NCBI GenBank assembly: GCA_025934735.1
Contig: JAICWP010000008.1
Coordinates: 1 to 64,000 of the forward strand
Length of the DNA stretch: 64,000 nt
Direction: 5' to 3'
Source of the DNA: Terriglobales bacterium
Lineage (GTDB): Bacteria > Acidobacteriota > Terriglobia > Terriglobales > Acidobacteriaceae
The translations under genes were made by a program, and so were the position numbers. The stretch's first letter is position 1; each line of letters opens with the position of its first letter. The notes under the pieces are model-generated. The model had not been told where the DNA came from. It did no database searches and saw only the letters and a list, made by a program, of their open reading frames with translations. Positions 6,361-14,932 of the stretch are shown here, one piece after another.

Positions 6361-9066
6361 TCAGCGCACGACCGGAAGCACCTGATGGGGCACATTCCAG
6401 CCGTCTACTTCAACCGTAGGCGCGGCCGCACCGGCATCGCTGGTGCGATAGGTGGCGGTGATTTGCCGAGATTCGCCGGGCAGAAGCTCAAAGTAGTTGT
6501 CCTGCCACAGCACGGGAAGGATTTCGGTGTCGCTGGGTGCTTCCGCGCTCACGCGCTGGCTGACGGTGCGGTTCACCTTCAGGCGAATACCGAAGGCGAG
6601 CGAGCGCTGAGCATTGTGCAGAGTCACTGTCGTTGAACTCTCCGCTCCCTGGACCAGCGTGCGTGCGCTTACCTGCAGGTCCACCTGAGGCAGGCGATCG
6701 AGGGCGGTGTAATCGGCGAAGGTGTTGGTGGGCGCCCAGGTGGAAATGTCGTACTGTCCGGTGGTGTCTTCTTGCTCGCGCCCCCAGTCAATTGTCTCCG
6801 GCTTGGTGGAAAGCCAGTAGAAGTTTCTGCTCTTCACCTCGCCCGCCGACTCCAGGGTCAGACTGACAAAATAAGTGGTGGTCAGGCCGGAAATTTCGGG
6901 CAGCGTGAGGACGCGCGTGCTGCTGTCAGGAGCGACATCGAGATCCGTCTGTCGCGAAAACTTCTCGGTCATGTCGAGGTTATAAACCTTGGCTGTTACC
7001 CGCAGGCGGGGGAAGCCCTGATAGTAGGAATTGACCACCGCGATGGAGCGGTCATCGTAGGAATACTGCACGTGCAGGGGCTCGCAAGCCTCCTTCACCC
7101 CGAAGTAGGAGCCGCCGGGGCGCAGATACCAGTCGTACATGTGCCAGATCATGCTGGGCCAGGCATTGTTCAGCATCCACTGGATAATGCCGGTGGAGGT
7201 GTACTTGTTGCGGCCATAGGCTTCCATCATGGCGCGGTGCGCTTCGTAGGCCTGCATCTGGGCCTTGCGGGCGTACTCCTCCACCGAGTGCGACGGCCCG
7301 TAGCGATGGTTGAGGGCGTCGGTGAACACGTTGAGGGTGCGCGACATGCCGCCGGCGTGGTAATCCCAGACGGAGTCAATGGGCCACAGGTGGTCGGCGG
7401 GCAACATGCGACGCAGGCTCTCGATGGGCGGAATGGCGGGCCCGGGGCTGGTTTCGGTGTTGAAGCCGAAAGCGCCGCCGTGGCGGTGGTCCAGGTACCA
7501 GAATGACGGCGCCACATATTCGTAGGGTCCGGTCATCTTCACGCCCGTAGGGCCGACGGTGGTGGTCCTGCCCCCGGCCGAGGCGATGGCCGGGTTGGGC
7601 CAGTCAGATTCTTCGAGGATGTGGAGATACATCTTTTCCATCTTCGGCGGCGGCGCGAAATCGCTGCCGTAGAGCCAGACGAACACGGAAGGATGACGCT
7701 CCAGACGGCGCACCTGGTCGCGCAGGGATTCGGCTGCGATGTGCTCGTCTTCGGTGTCCCATTTCGGCCAGTTTTCCCACTGGTCGCAGCAGCACCAGCC
7801 CGGCATCATGAGAATGCCCATCTCATCGGCCAGGTCGAAGAAGTGCTCGTCCTCCAGCTTGCCTTCCATGCGCACCGCGTTGAAATGAAGGTCGCGAACG
7901 TATTCCAGCTGTTCGCGCTGCTTTTCAGGAGTGGAACGCAGAAGCAGGTCAAAGCTGTAGCCGGCGCCCCGGATCAGGATGTTCTTGCCATTGATCTGAA
8001 ACAGGCGGTGGCCCTGCTGGTCGAGTTTGGATGTCACCTCGCGAATGCCAAAACGAGTGTGGCTGGAGTCGGAAACCTGGCCGTCAACTTCCGCTTGCAG
8101 GTCGAGAGCGTAGAGACTCTGCGGACCTACCGGCGCGGGCCACCACAGCCGCGGGCTAGATAGTTTCAGCTGAGGAAAAGCTTGCGGAGTGAAGTGGACG
8201 ACCTGAGTTTCTTTAGCGGCGAGCCGCACCGGCTGCTCGAACTGGATATTGTCAACTGTGCCTTTGAGAACGCCGGCGATGGGATGGTCGGCGGCGTTGG
8301 TCAGTTCTGCTCTCACGGTCAGCAAGGCTTGGTCGTTCGCCGGAGAGTTGAGCTTGCTGATGACCGCGGGATATCGCAGCCGCAGCGGTCCGGTGGCTAT
8401 GATGTGCACATCCCGCCAGATGCCCATTTCCTTATCCGGCGGCATCGGCGCCCAATCCACCAGCGTGATGGAGAGATCGCGGGGCTGGGGCGGAAACACT
8501 TCGACCGCCAGCGAATTGGGTTGGCCGGGCCGCGCCGCGGCGGTCACATTGAACTCGAACAGGCGCCACATGCCGGCGAGTTTGTCAGACGAGGCGACCT
8601 GCACCCCGTTCAGCCACACATTGGCGCGGTAATTGATGCCGTCAAACGCGAGCCACAGGGTCTTGCCGCTGAACTCCGCCGGAAGCGTGAACTCGGTGCG
8701 ATACCACCAGGCATGCCGGAAGGGACTGCCAGGAGGCATCATGAGGTTTGAAAAATCCTCGAACAGCGGATAAGTTGTGCCCGGAATTGAGCGCAGGTTC
8801 ATGCCGGTGTAGGGATCGGGGTAAACCTGGTCATTGACGAGAGCGCTGAGAACCGTGGTAGGGACCGTGGCCGGGTACCAGTCGCGCGTGGTGTATCCGG
8901 GGAGGGAAATCGCCGCTCCGCCATCGCGCACGTCGGCCGAGGAAGCGATGAACCAGTTCTGCCGCAGGGTGACGTTGGGCGAAGCGCTGCCGTCGCTGGG
9001 AGCAGCAAAGGCCGCAAGTGCCACCGCGGAGATGACCGTCAAGCAGACGAGCAGCGATCTAAGCAA
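6361..9066 (-). CDS. secreted GH2 exo-beta-D-glucosaminidase
   Basis: The product is about 901 residues with an N-terminal signal peptide (hydrophobic residues 4-22). The TTG at 9066 is chosen because GCAGGAGAGAACCAT precedes it; the frame extends to another TTG at 9090. The order is sugar-binding jelly roll, Ig-like domain, TIM barrel and C-terminal domains, as in glycoside hydrolase family 2. The motif WLYGSDFAP puts Asp469 where most GH2 enzymes have Asn-Glu, as in the exo-beta-D-glucosaminidase (CsxA) subfamily, and GFNTETSPG supplies the nucleophile Glu538. It should remove GlcN from the non-reducing end of chitosan oligomers outside the cytoplasm. The kinase and deaminase upstream fit this use. 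Confidence 0.85.
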   Translation of the reverse strand: MLRSLLVCLTVISAVALAAFAAPSDGSASPNVTLRQNWFIASSADVRDGGAAISLPGYTTRDWYPATVPTTVLSALVNDQVYPDPYTGMNLRSIPGTTYPLFEDFSNLMMPPGSPFRHAWWYRTEFTLPAEFSGKTLWLAFDGINYRANVWLNGVQVASSDKLAGMWRLFEFNVTAAARPGQPNSLAVEVFPPQPRDLSITLVDWAPMPPDKEMGIWRDVHIIATGPLRLRYPAVISKLNSPANDQALLTVRAELTNAADHPIAGVLKGTVDNIQFEQPVRLAAKETQVVHFTPQAFPQLKLSSPRLWWPAPVGPQSLYALDLQAEVDGQVSDSSHTRFGIREVTSKLDQQGHRLFQINGKNILIRGAGYSFDLLLRSTPEKQREQLEYVRDLHFNAVRMEGKLEDEHFFDLADEMGILMMPGWCCCDQWENWPKWDTEDEHIAAESLRDQVRRLERHPSVFVWLYGSDFAPPPKMEKMYLHILEESDWPNPAIASAGGRTTTVGPTGVKMTGPYEYVAPSFWYLDHRHGGAFGFNTETSPGPAIPPIESLRRMLPADHLWPIDSVWDYHAGGMSRTLNVFTDALNHRYGPSHSVEEYARKAQMQAYEAHRAMMEAYGRNKYTSTGIIQWMLNNAWPSMIWHMYDWYLRPGGSYFGVKEACEPLHVQYSYDDRSIAVVNSYYQGFPRLRVTAKVYNLDMTEKFSRQTDLDVAPDSSTRVLTLPEISGLTTTYFVSLTLESAGEVKSRNFYWLSTKPETIDWGREQEDTTGQYDISTWAPTNTFADYTALDRLPQVDLQVSARTLVQGAESSTTVTLHNAQRSLAFGIRLKVNRTVSQRVSAEAPSDTEILPVLWQDNYFELLPGESRQITATYRTSDAGAAAPTVEVDGWNVPHQVLPVVR

Positions 9067-9174
9067 ATGGTTCTCTCCTGCAACTGACAATGATGAGCCG
9101 GCTGAGGCCGGCGGGGATGCTGAACGGTTATTCGCGCGCGCTCTCGATGAGGTGATGGTTGCCAGACTCGCACC

Positions 9175-10308
9175 TCAAGCAGAAATGCTTTCAGATTTCA
9201 CCGCCGGCCCGCTCCCCGGTTCGAGCAAGCGGCTGATGCCCGGAGCTAGAGCGAGCCCCAAATCCGAGGCGAAGGCCAGCAGATTTTCCAACTCGGCGTG
9301 GGGATGAATGGTGTGAGCAGAGGTTACGGTGTAGCTGGCCAGAACCACCGCGAGATCGAGCGCGCTGGTTAGGGGCCGCTCCTCCCGGGACAGCGAAGGT
9401 GCGTGGCGGATGAAGGGCAGGCCGGCAACCATTGCCGCGATGATGCCCCCCAGCAGGGCATCGCCCGCGCCCGCGGTGGAGGCGACCTGTACCTTGGGGG
9501 CGGGACAAAAGTCCCATGCGCCTTGGCTGAACGCAAAAGCGCCGAGGCTGCCCGCCGTGATCACACACCGAAGATTGGGATAACTACCCTTGAGAGTTTT
9601 CTCGCAGGCCTGGAGAAAAGACATTGGATCGGCGGGCTCAAACGCTCGGCCGGCGAGCACGGCGGCTTCCCCTTCATTAAGGCTAACCAGGTCCAGATTG
9701 GCAAACATGCCGAGTTCCGCGGCCGGCGCCACCTCCGCGGCGGTGAAGGAAGCCGCACGAAACGCTCGGTGCTGGGTCGCCATCTTGAGAAAGTGCGCCC
9801 GCGTGGCCAGGGAAACCTCGGGCGCGGCCAGCGCGATGGCTGGTTCCGCGAACAAGTCCTCCCGTTTGTCCAGGTCGTCGCCGCGCAACTGGGCAGCGGC
9901 GGAGTTGCTGGTTGTGAGATTGCCGCCCATGCCGTCAGGGTATTGGAAACAAACACTGAACAGGGTGGGCGCTCCGGGAACAAATTCGACGTGATGCGTA
10001 TCCATGCCGGCGGCGGCCATTTCCCGAATCATTTGCCGGCCGGGCGCGTCATCGCCCACCTTGCCAATGGGAATCACGCGGAAGCTGCCGCCGGGAGCGG
10101 CGCCCAGCAGCACGGCCACATAATGGCTGATGATGTGCAGCTTGCAGTAATCGCGGATATCAAGCAGTTTGCCCAAGCGGCTCTCATCACGGCCCAACGT
10201 GTGGTTGCCGTCTAGGGCAAAGAAGATGCCACTGCCAATTCCGCCAATGCCGATCATGCGGCGATAGCCACTGGCTGCATCCACGCGGAGCTGGAGTTTC
10301 TGTTTCAA
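9175..10308 (-). CDS. PfkB-family sugar kinase, possible glucosamine kinase
   Basis: The product is 377 residues of the ribokinase/PfkB fold. IGKVGDDAPG (81-90) matches the N-terminal family signature, and STAGAGDALLGG holds the catalytic base D283 and the anion hole of the second signature. The start is TTG at 10308 behind GGGAGTTATT. It overlaps the stop of the deaminase gene upstream (TTGA), which implies translational coupling. Between a NagB-like deaminase and an exo-glucosaminidase it may phosphorylate glucosamine, but the substrate is inferred only. The N-terminal 50 residues include an unusual segment (GNHTLGRDESRL), suggesting a distinct subfamily. Confidence 0.8.
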   Translation of the reverse strand: MKQKLQLRVDAASGYRRMIGIGGIGSGIFFALDGNHTLGRDESRLGKLLDIRDYCKLHIISHYVAVLLGAAPGGSFRVIPIGKVGDDAPGRQMIREMAAAGMDTHHVEFVPGAPTLFSVCFQYPDGMGGNLTTSNSAAAQLRGDDLDKREDLFAEPAIALAAPEVSLATRAHFLKMATQHRAFRAASFTAAEVAPAAELGMFANLDLVSLNEGEAAVLAGRAFEPADPMSFLQACEKTLKGSYPNLRCVITAGSLGAFAFSQGAWDFCPAPKVQVASTAGAGDALLGGIIAAMVAGLPFIRHAPSLSREERPLTSALDLAVVLASYTVTSAHTIHPHAELENLLAFASDLGLALAPGISRLLEPGSGPAVKSESISA

Positions 10309-11192
10309 AATAACTCCCAGTCCGGGTTTTCGCTGATAGGATGGCGAGCCGTCTCTTCGGTGGCAGTGATGAGGGCGTCAGGATGACGTTGCAAAAGCGT
10401 CATGGGATACTCTGGCGTGGGCTCGCTGAACAGCGCCACGCGCAGGGCGGTCTGCTTCCAAGCCCCAGTATCGCTATACACGCGCACTTTTCTGGCGGAG
10501 AGGCATTCGCGAACCCCCAAGGTGATGGACATGGGGGGCACGAACTGATACGCGGTGCCGAAGGTTCGCTGCGCCAAAGCTATAATCGTGTCAGGATTGT
10601 TTTCCTGGATACGGATGGTGGAGTTGGCGACGTCTTCCACTGTGACCGAGCTATAAATATTGCGGCGCGCCTGGTTATAGGCGACGTGGCCATCCTGGCC
10701 CCAGCCGCCCACGGTGATGTCAATGGGCGCCTGGGCGATCGCCTCCGCAACTTTATCCATGGTGGCCGGAGTGAGCCAGAACCGTTGCGCTTTCGGAACG
10801 GCAAGCTCAGGCTGGATACCCCCGTAAAAGTGCCTTTCCATGTAAGTGCGAAAATTGTAGGGGTGGTTTCGCGGCAGAAGCCGCCCCTGCCAATCCAGGC
10901 ACTCGTCCATGTGAAATACGAAGAGGCTGGCCAGCGAAACGCCGCGCGCATTCACCAGTTCGGTGTAAGGCTTGTACCAGCACGTGGGCCCGCAGGGGAT
11001 GATGGCCCGGGTGGCACGCCCGCCGCGGTTGTTTTCCTCGATCACTTCCACCAGTTCGCGCCCCATCAGGTCGCCCATTTCGCGGGAGTCGCGGACAATC
11101 CGCAGGCGCACTTTCAGTCCATGATGCTGGAGCAGTTCGCGCCCCGGAACACTGCACCACTGGTATAGTTGCTTGCGGTCTATGGCCGGCAT
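10305..11192 (-). CDS. NagB-like glucosamine-6-phosphate deaminase family protein
   Basis: The product is 295 residues, close to the usual 240-290 of NagB. FVFHMDEC gives D96 (E. coli D72 equivalent) and GGWGQDGHVAYNQ gives D167 and H169 (D141, H143 equivalents). The next acidic residue, E148 of E. coli NagB, is Q174 here. The family converts glucosamine-6-phosphate to fructose-6-phosphate and ammonia in the cytoplasm; the Glu to Gln change leaves the exact reaction uncertain. It is first of a three-gene leftward run with the kinase and the GH2 enzyme. ATG at 11192. Confidence 0.8.
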   Translation of the reverse strand: MPAIDRKQLYQWCSVPGRELLQHHGLKVRLRIVRDSREMGDLMGRELVEVIEENNRGGRATRAIIPCGPTCWYKPYTELVNARGVSLASLFVFHMDECLDWQGRLLPRNHPYNFRTYMERHFYGGIQPELAVPKAQRFWLTPATMDKVAEAIAQAPIDITVGGWGQDGHVAYNQARRNIYSSVTVEDVANSTIRIQENNPDTIIALAQRTFGTAYQFVPPMSITLGVRECLSARKVRVYSDTGAWKQTALRVALFSEPTPEYPMTLLQRHPDALITATEETARHPISENPDWELF

Positions 11193-11377
11193 GGGGGTCG
11201 TTCAAAGCTTTTACTTCCGGATTATACGGCAGAGCCATAAGCACAGCTTCCTTAGCTGCGCCAGGCGCGGCCAGGTACACTGGCGCACCACCTAATAGTT
11301 GCGCTGGCGGATTTTTAGGACATGATCGAAATCAAGGTTCTTCTTTGAGGAGTCTTACTGCTGAACCAGGAGCCAGG

Positions 11378-12493
11378 ATGAGGGCTACAAACCGAATTTT
11401 TCCGTCCAGTATTTTGCTTTTAGGCTTAGTGGTGATGGCTTGGCAAGTTTCCCATGCGGCGCGCCGGGCACCGCTGGTTGCCAGCGTAAAGGAGATGACC
11501 TCGGAGCAGGTGCTGAGCGGCTTCGCGGCTATCCACCCCATTGATGTTCATGCCCACATTTTCAAGAGTGATCCTGCGTTTCAGGCGATGCTCGACAAAC
11601 TCCACCTCAAGCTGCTGAATATCCTGGTGATGGATGATACGCAGCCCTATCGCAAGCAGCTCGCCGTACAGGTGGATGTGGCGCTGGAACTCGTCCGATC
11701 CAGCCACGGACATATCGCCTGGTGCACCACCTTCGATCCCTACAAGTTCGATAGCCCGTCGTTCGACGCGGACGCCGTCCGCCAATTGAATAAGAACTTC
11801 GGCGAGGGCGCCGTGGCGGTAAAAATCTGGAAAAACATCGGCATGGAACTGAAGCACAATGGCAAGTTTGTGTTTGCCGACAATCCGAAGTTCGAGCCCA
11901 TCTACAAGGATATTGCGCAGCACGGTAAAACTTTGATGGCGCATCAGGCCGAGCCGGATGTGGCCTGGGGCCCGCCCGATCCTGCCGACCCGTCCTGGTC
12001 TTATTACCAGGAGAACCCGCAGTGGTTTCTATATAAAAAGCCGGGCTTTCCGTCCAAGCAGGAGATTTTGCAGGCCCGCGACCACGTGCTGGCCAGGAAT
12101 CCAAAGCTGCGCATGGTGGCGGTTCATTTGGGGAGCATGGAGAAAGATTTCGGCAACATCGCCAGGCATTTTGACCAGTATCCAAATTTGGCGGTTGATA
12201 CCGCCGGGCGAATGGAATACCTGATGCTCGCTCCTCGCGATGAAGTGCGCGCGTTTCTGATCAAGTACCAGGACCGCGTACTCTACGGCACCGATTTGGA
12301 TGTTCTGCCCGACGCCAAGATCCCGGAAACTCTGAACGACTGGAAATCCACCTATGCGCGAGACTGGAAATTTCTGGCCACGGACCAGACAGTGGAATAC
12401 AACGGCAAAGAAATTCACGGGCTGAACCTCCCGCAGCCGGTGTTGCAGAAAATTTTCCGCACCAACGCGCAACACTGGATTCCGGGGCTGTAA
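11378..12493 (+). CDS. secreted amidohydrolase (Amidohydro_2-type TIM barrel)
   Basis: The product is 371 residues from the ATG at 11378 behind CAGGAGCCAGG; the frame is open from 11345 (TTG). Residues 7-28 form a signal peptide or anchor. DVHAH (H58, H60) is the metal-binding pair at the end of strand 1. MAHQAEPD, AVHLGSM and LYGTDLDV supply the later His, His and Asp expected in this superfamily. The substrate is not evident. It is convergent with the DUF4380-like gene and separated from it by 8 bases. Confidence 0.75.
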   Translation: MRATNRIFPSSILLLGLVVMAWQVSHAARRAPLVASVKEMTSEQVLSGFAAIHPIDVHAHIFKSDPAFQAMLDKLHLKLLNILVMDDTQPYRKQLAVQVDVALELVRSSHGHIAWCTTFDPYKFDSPSFDADAVRQLNKNFGEGAVAVKIWKNIGMELKHNGKFVFADNPKFEPIYKDIAQHGKTLMAHQAEPDVAWGPPDPADPSWSYYQENPQWFLYKKPGFPSKQEILQARDHVLARNPKLRMVAVHLGSMEKDFGNIARHFDQYPNLAVDTAGRMEYLMLAPRDEVRAFLIKYQDRVLYGTDLDVLPDAKIPETLNDWKSTYARDWKFLATDQTVEYNGKEIHGLNLPQPVLQKIFRTNAQHWIPGL

Positions 12494-12501
12494 TCCGCCG
12501 A

Positions 12502-13437
12502 CTACTCGGTTTGGTTCACGATGGGCAGCACGGCCCGCTCAATCCAGTCTTCGTCCTGGCCGGCGGGAACATCCTTGTACAGCCACCAGTTCTCGGTGTG
12601 CTCCGCGGTTTCGCCGGGCTTTAAGGTGCGAAGAGGTCCCAGAGTTTCCAGTTCCAGGAAGCCGGGCTCGGTGTAGGTTTCGAAGTTGCAGCCAAAATCG
12701 GGATAGGCTTTGCCAGGATCCACCACGGCCTGCTTCACGAACAGGTGCCCATTGCGGAAATAGGCGGCCCAGCCAGAAGGATTGTAGAGACCGAGCATCT
12801 GCTCTCGGAAGCTGGCATCCGGCGCCAATTCTGTTGTCAGTTGTACGTATTTGGTGCCGAACTTCCAACGCGAGTCCGCCAGATCGGTATAAGACCAGAG
12901 CGCTATTACGCTCTCCGGCAGAAGGTGTTGCTTGCTCATGGGCTGTCGCGGAGCCAGGGGCAGGATGGCGCGCCCGCCGCCTTCCATCACGGTTAGAGCC
13001 CAGGGAGCCATCTCGGTTGAGGCATCGCTCCTATTTGTGATCCTGTGGACGACGGTGACATGTGCGCCCGCGGGCGCCAGTCGCACCTCCATTTCCTTCT
13101 GCAGGCCCGTCCCGGGAGGCGCGTTTTCCACCGGCGCCGTCAACTTTAACCCTTCCGCCAGGCGAGTGACCTGGACGGGGAAGTTGTCCGGATAGTACGT
13201 GCGTTCCACTTCCGGCGACACCCACAGCCGGTGCCCAGCGTAGCTGTGGTACTGGCCGTCAGCGGTTAGGCTGCACTGCTCTGCAAATTCGTGCAGCTGA
13301 TTTTCGCCGCCTTGCAGCCCGTAGTAAAGAATGCGCGGACCGACGCGGGTGAGCACCCGGAGTTCGGAGGCGCCATTGCTGATGCGCACCACTTCGCCCC
13401 AGCCGCGATGTTGGACAGTGTTTATTTGGGTGGTCAT
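12502..13437 (-). CDS. DUF4380-like protein (galactose-mutarotase-type fold)
   Basis: The product is 311 residues from the ATG at 13437; the frame opens at a GTG at 13473 but neither start has a good ribosome site. The segments VLTRVGPRILYY and GHRLWVSPE, and the beta-rich character with WALTVMEGGGRAI, resemble the DUF4380 family, which is related to aldose epimerases. No signal peptide is clear, so it is probably cytoplasmic. The substrate is unknown. Confidence 0.65.
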   Translation of the reverse strand: MTTQINTVQHRGWGEVVRISNGASELRVLTRVGPRILYYGLQGGENQLHEFAEQCSLTADGQYHSYAGHRLWVSPEVERTYYPDNFPVQVTRLAEGLKLTAPVENAPPGTGLQKEMEVRLAPAGAHVTVVHRITNRSDASTEMAPWALTVMEGGGRAILPLAPRQPMSKQHLLPESVIALWSYTDLADSRWKFGTKYVQLTTELAPDASFREQMLGLYNPSGWAAYFRNGHLFVKQAVVDPGKAYPDFGCNFETYTEPGFLELETLGPLRTLKPGETAEHTENWWLYKDVPAGQDEDWIERAVLPIVNQTE

Positions 13438-13546
13438 TTCTGGCCAGAGTTGATAGTAGTACCACAAAAACACAAGCGGGGTGCGGAGGCGCGAAGCTCA
13501 GCTAGTCTAGAGGATTGATCTTGCGGCAGTAATCTCTACCGAGCCG

Positions 13547-14002
13547 CTAGGGGCCGGATCGCTCGGGTTGGGCGGCGGCATCGGTCGGGAGGAACATGAC
13601 AAAATCGCAACCGCTGGTGCGACACATCAGGATGCCCCGGCGGACCAACTTAACCGGATTTGAGCCAGGGAACTTGATGTGAAACTTTGCGCTGGTGAGC
13701 TGCGGGGCTACCGATTTCAGAGAACTATCCCCGTTGATGTAAGCTACCTCATCCACTTTTCCGGGCGAGAAGGCAATCGCAAAAGTTGCGCTGCCTGACA
13801 AGCGAGAGCTGGAACTTATCTTTGTTTCGCGCACCCGGCTCAACTCCTCTTCCGGCGACATTACGCAACATCGCCACTCCTTGTCGGGATTCTTGCCGGT
13901 AAGATGCTCATAGTGGTGGCGAATTTCGTCCTGATTTCCGCGGGCTGCTGACAGCGCCAGGCGATAGGTGTGCTCTGCCTCTTGCTTCGGCCTGACGTTC
14001 AT
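13547..14002 (-). CDS. C-terminal part of the frameshifted gene
   Basis: This frame continues the last TPR (EAEHTYRLALSAARGN, then EIRHHYEHLTG) and adds a domain of about 110 residues that is beta-rich and ends near DFVMFLPTDAAAQPERSGP. The ATG at 14002 has no ribosome site, so it is not an independent gene; it is the tail of the DUF3857-TPR protein after a one-base shift near 13990. Confidence 0.65.
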   Translation of the reverse strand: MNVRPKQEAEHTYRLALSAARGNQDEIRHHYEHLTGKNPDKEWRCCVMSPEEELSRVRETKISSSSRLSGSATFAIAFSPGKVDEVAYINGDSSLKSVAPQLTSAKFHIKFPGSNPVKLVRRGILMCRTSGCDFVMFLPTDAAAQPERSGP

Positions 14003-14921
14003 AGACCTGTGCCAGGTGATCTCCGATGACCGCGCTTTGCGACAGGTCCCAGGCAGCACGCAAGTAGGATTCGGCTTTGCCTAAGTCAGCGTGACGAAAA
14101 TACACCCAGCCCAGCGTGTCCCAATAAGCGACCAGTTGCCTGACGATCTTGAGGGATTCTGTGCTGGACGCCCCGAACAGTAGCGACTGTGCCTCGGTTT
14201 GCTCCACTGCCTTTTCTGCGTAAGCCAGCGCCTTGTCGAGGTCCACATTCGCATCCGCGAGTTCGTAGGCAATGTTGTTCAGGTTTTCGGGCTTGGAGGA
14301 CTGCGCCACTTTCTCCAGCAACGGGACCGCCATATCGGATTGGCCGTTTTTTAAGTATGCGTATCCCAAGCTGGTTTGCAGCGCTTCGCTGTCGGTCGAC
14401 AGCTTCGCGGCGCTTTCTAGAACGCTGATGGCCTCCGAATATTTTTTTGCATTCGTTAACAGCGCGCCCAGCCCGATGGCGGCATCCCGGTTCGTGGGTT
14501 CCACTTTTAGAAGCCTGCGCCACTGCTCCATGGCTTCATCGTTGCGATGCAGCTGCATGAGCGCCTGCGCTAGCGCCTCATAAGGGATGGGATTGTTCGG
14601 GTGTGCCTGTTCTTCTTTGCGAAACTCGCTGATGCCGTCCTCGGCCCGATTCTGCATCATGTAAACGACGCCCAGGCTGGAGTGCGCGTTCGGAAGGCTG
14701 GGGTCTAGTTCGAGGACGTGGCGAAAGGCCTCCGCAGCAGCGATGAGGTCCCGTTTGTCCATTGCATCGACGCCCTCCTGGAACAGGCGCTTGACCTCCG
14801 GGCTGGCTACTGCGGTTTCCGCGGAGATCTCATCTCTTCCGTTCAGCGCAATCCAGGTATCCTCGTCATCGGCCACCGACTTGCCGAACTTGCGATAGGC
14901 GTCCCATTCGGTTAGGGGCAC
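13908..14921 (-). CDS. middle part: TPR repeats of the frameshifted gene
   Basis: About 337 residues in a frame beginning at a GTG at 14921. Residues 55-320 are TPR motifs (for example LDPSLPNAHSSLGVVYM and STDSEALQTSLGYAYLK). The GTG is unlikely to be a true start: no ribosome site is present and coding homology extends upstream in this frame to about 14940. The last 25 residues, after QVYERQAEA, are low-complexity and out of frame with the rest of the gene. Confidence 0.7.
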   Translation of the reverse strand: MPLTEWDAYRKFGKSVADDEDTWIALNGRDEISAETAVASPEVKRLFQEGVDAMDKRDLIAAAEAFRHVLELDPSLPNAHSSLGVVYMMQNRAEDGISEFRKEEQAHPNNPIPYEALAQALMQLHRNDEAMEQWRRLLKVEPTNRDAAIGLGALLTNAKKYSEAISVLESAAKLSTDSEALQTSLGYAYLKNGQSDMAVPLLEKVAQSSKPENLNNIAYELADANVDLDKALAYAEKAVEQTEAQSLLFGASSTESLKIVRQLVAYWDTLGWVYFRHADLGKAESYLRAAWDLSQSAVIGDHLAQVYERQAEARGRAHLSPGAVSSPRKSGRNSPPL

Positions 14922-14932
14922 TTTGTACTTTT

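Noticed and set aside
7621-8751. Long plus-strand frames of 180 and 189 codons inside the GH2 gene
   Set aside because: They are antisense shadows of a gene with clear catalytic motifs; high GC keeps these frames open by chance.
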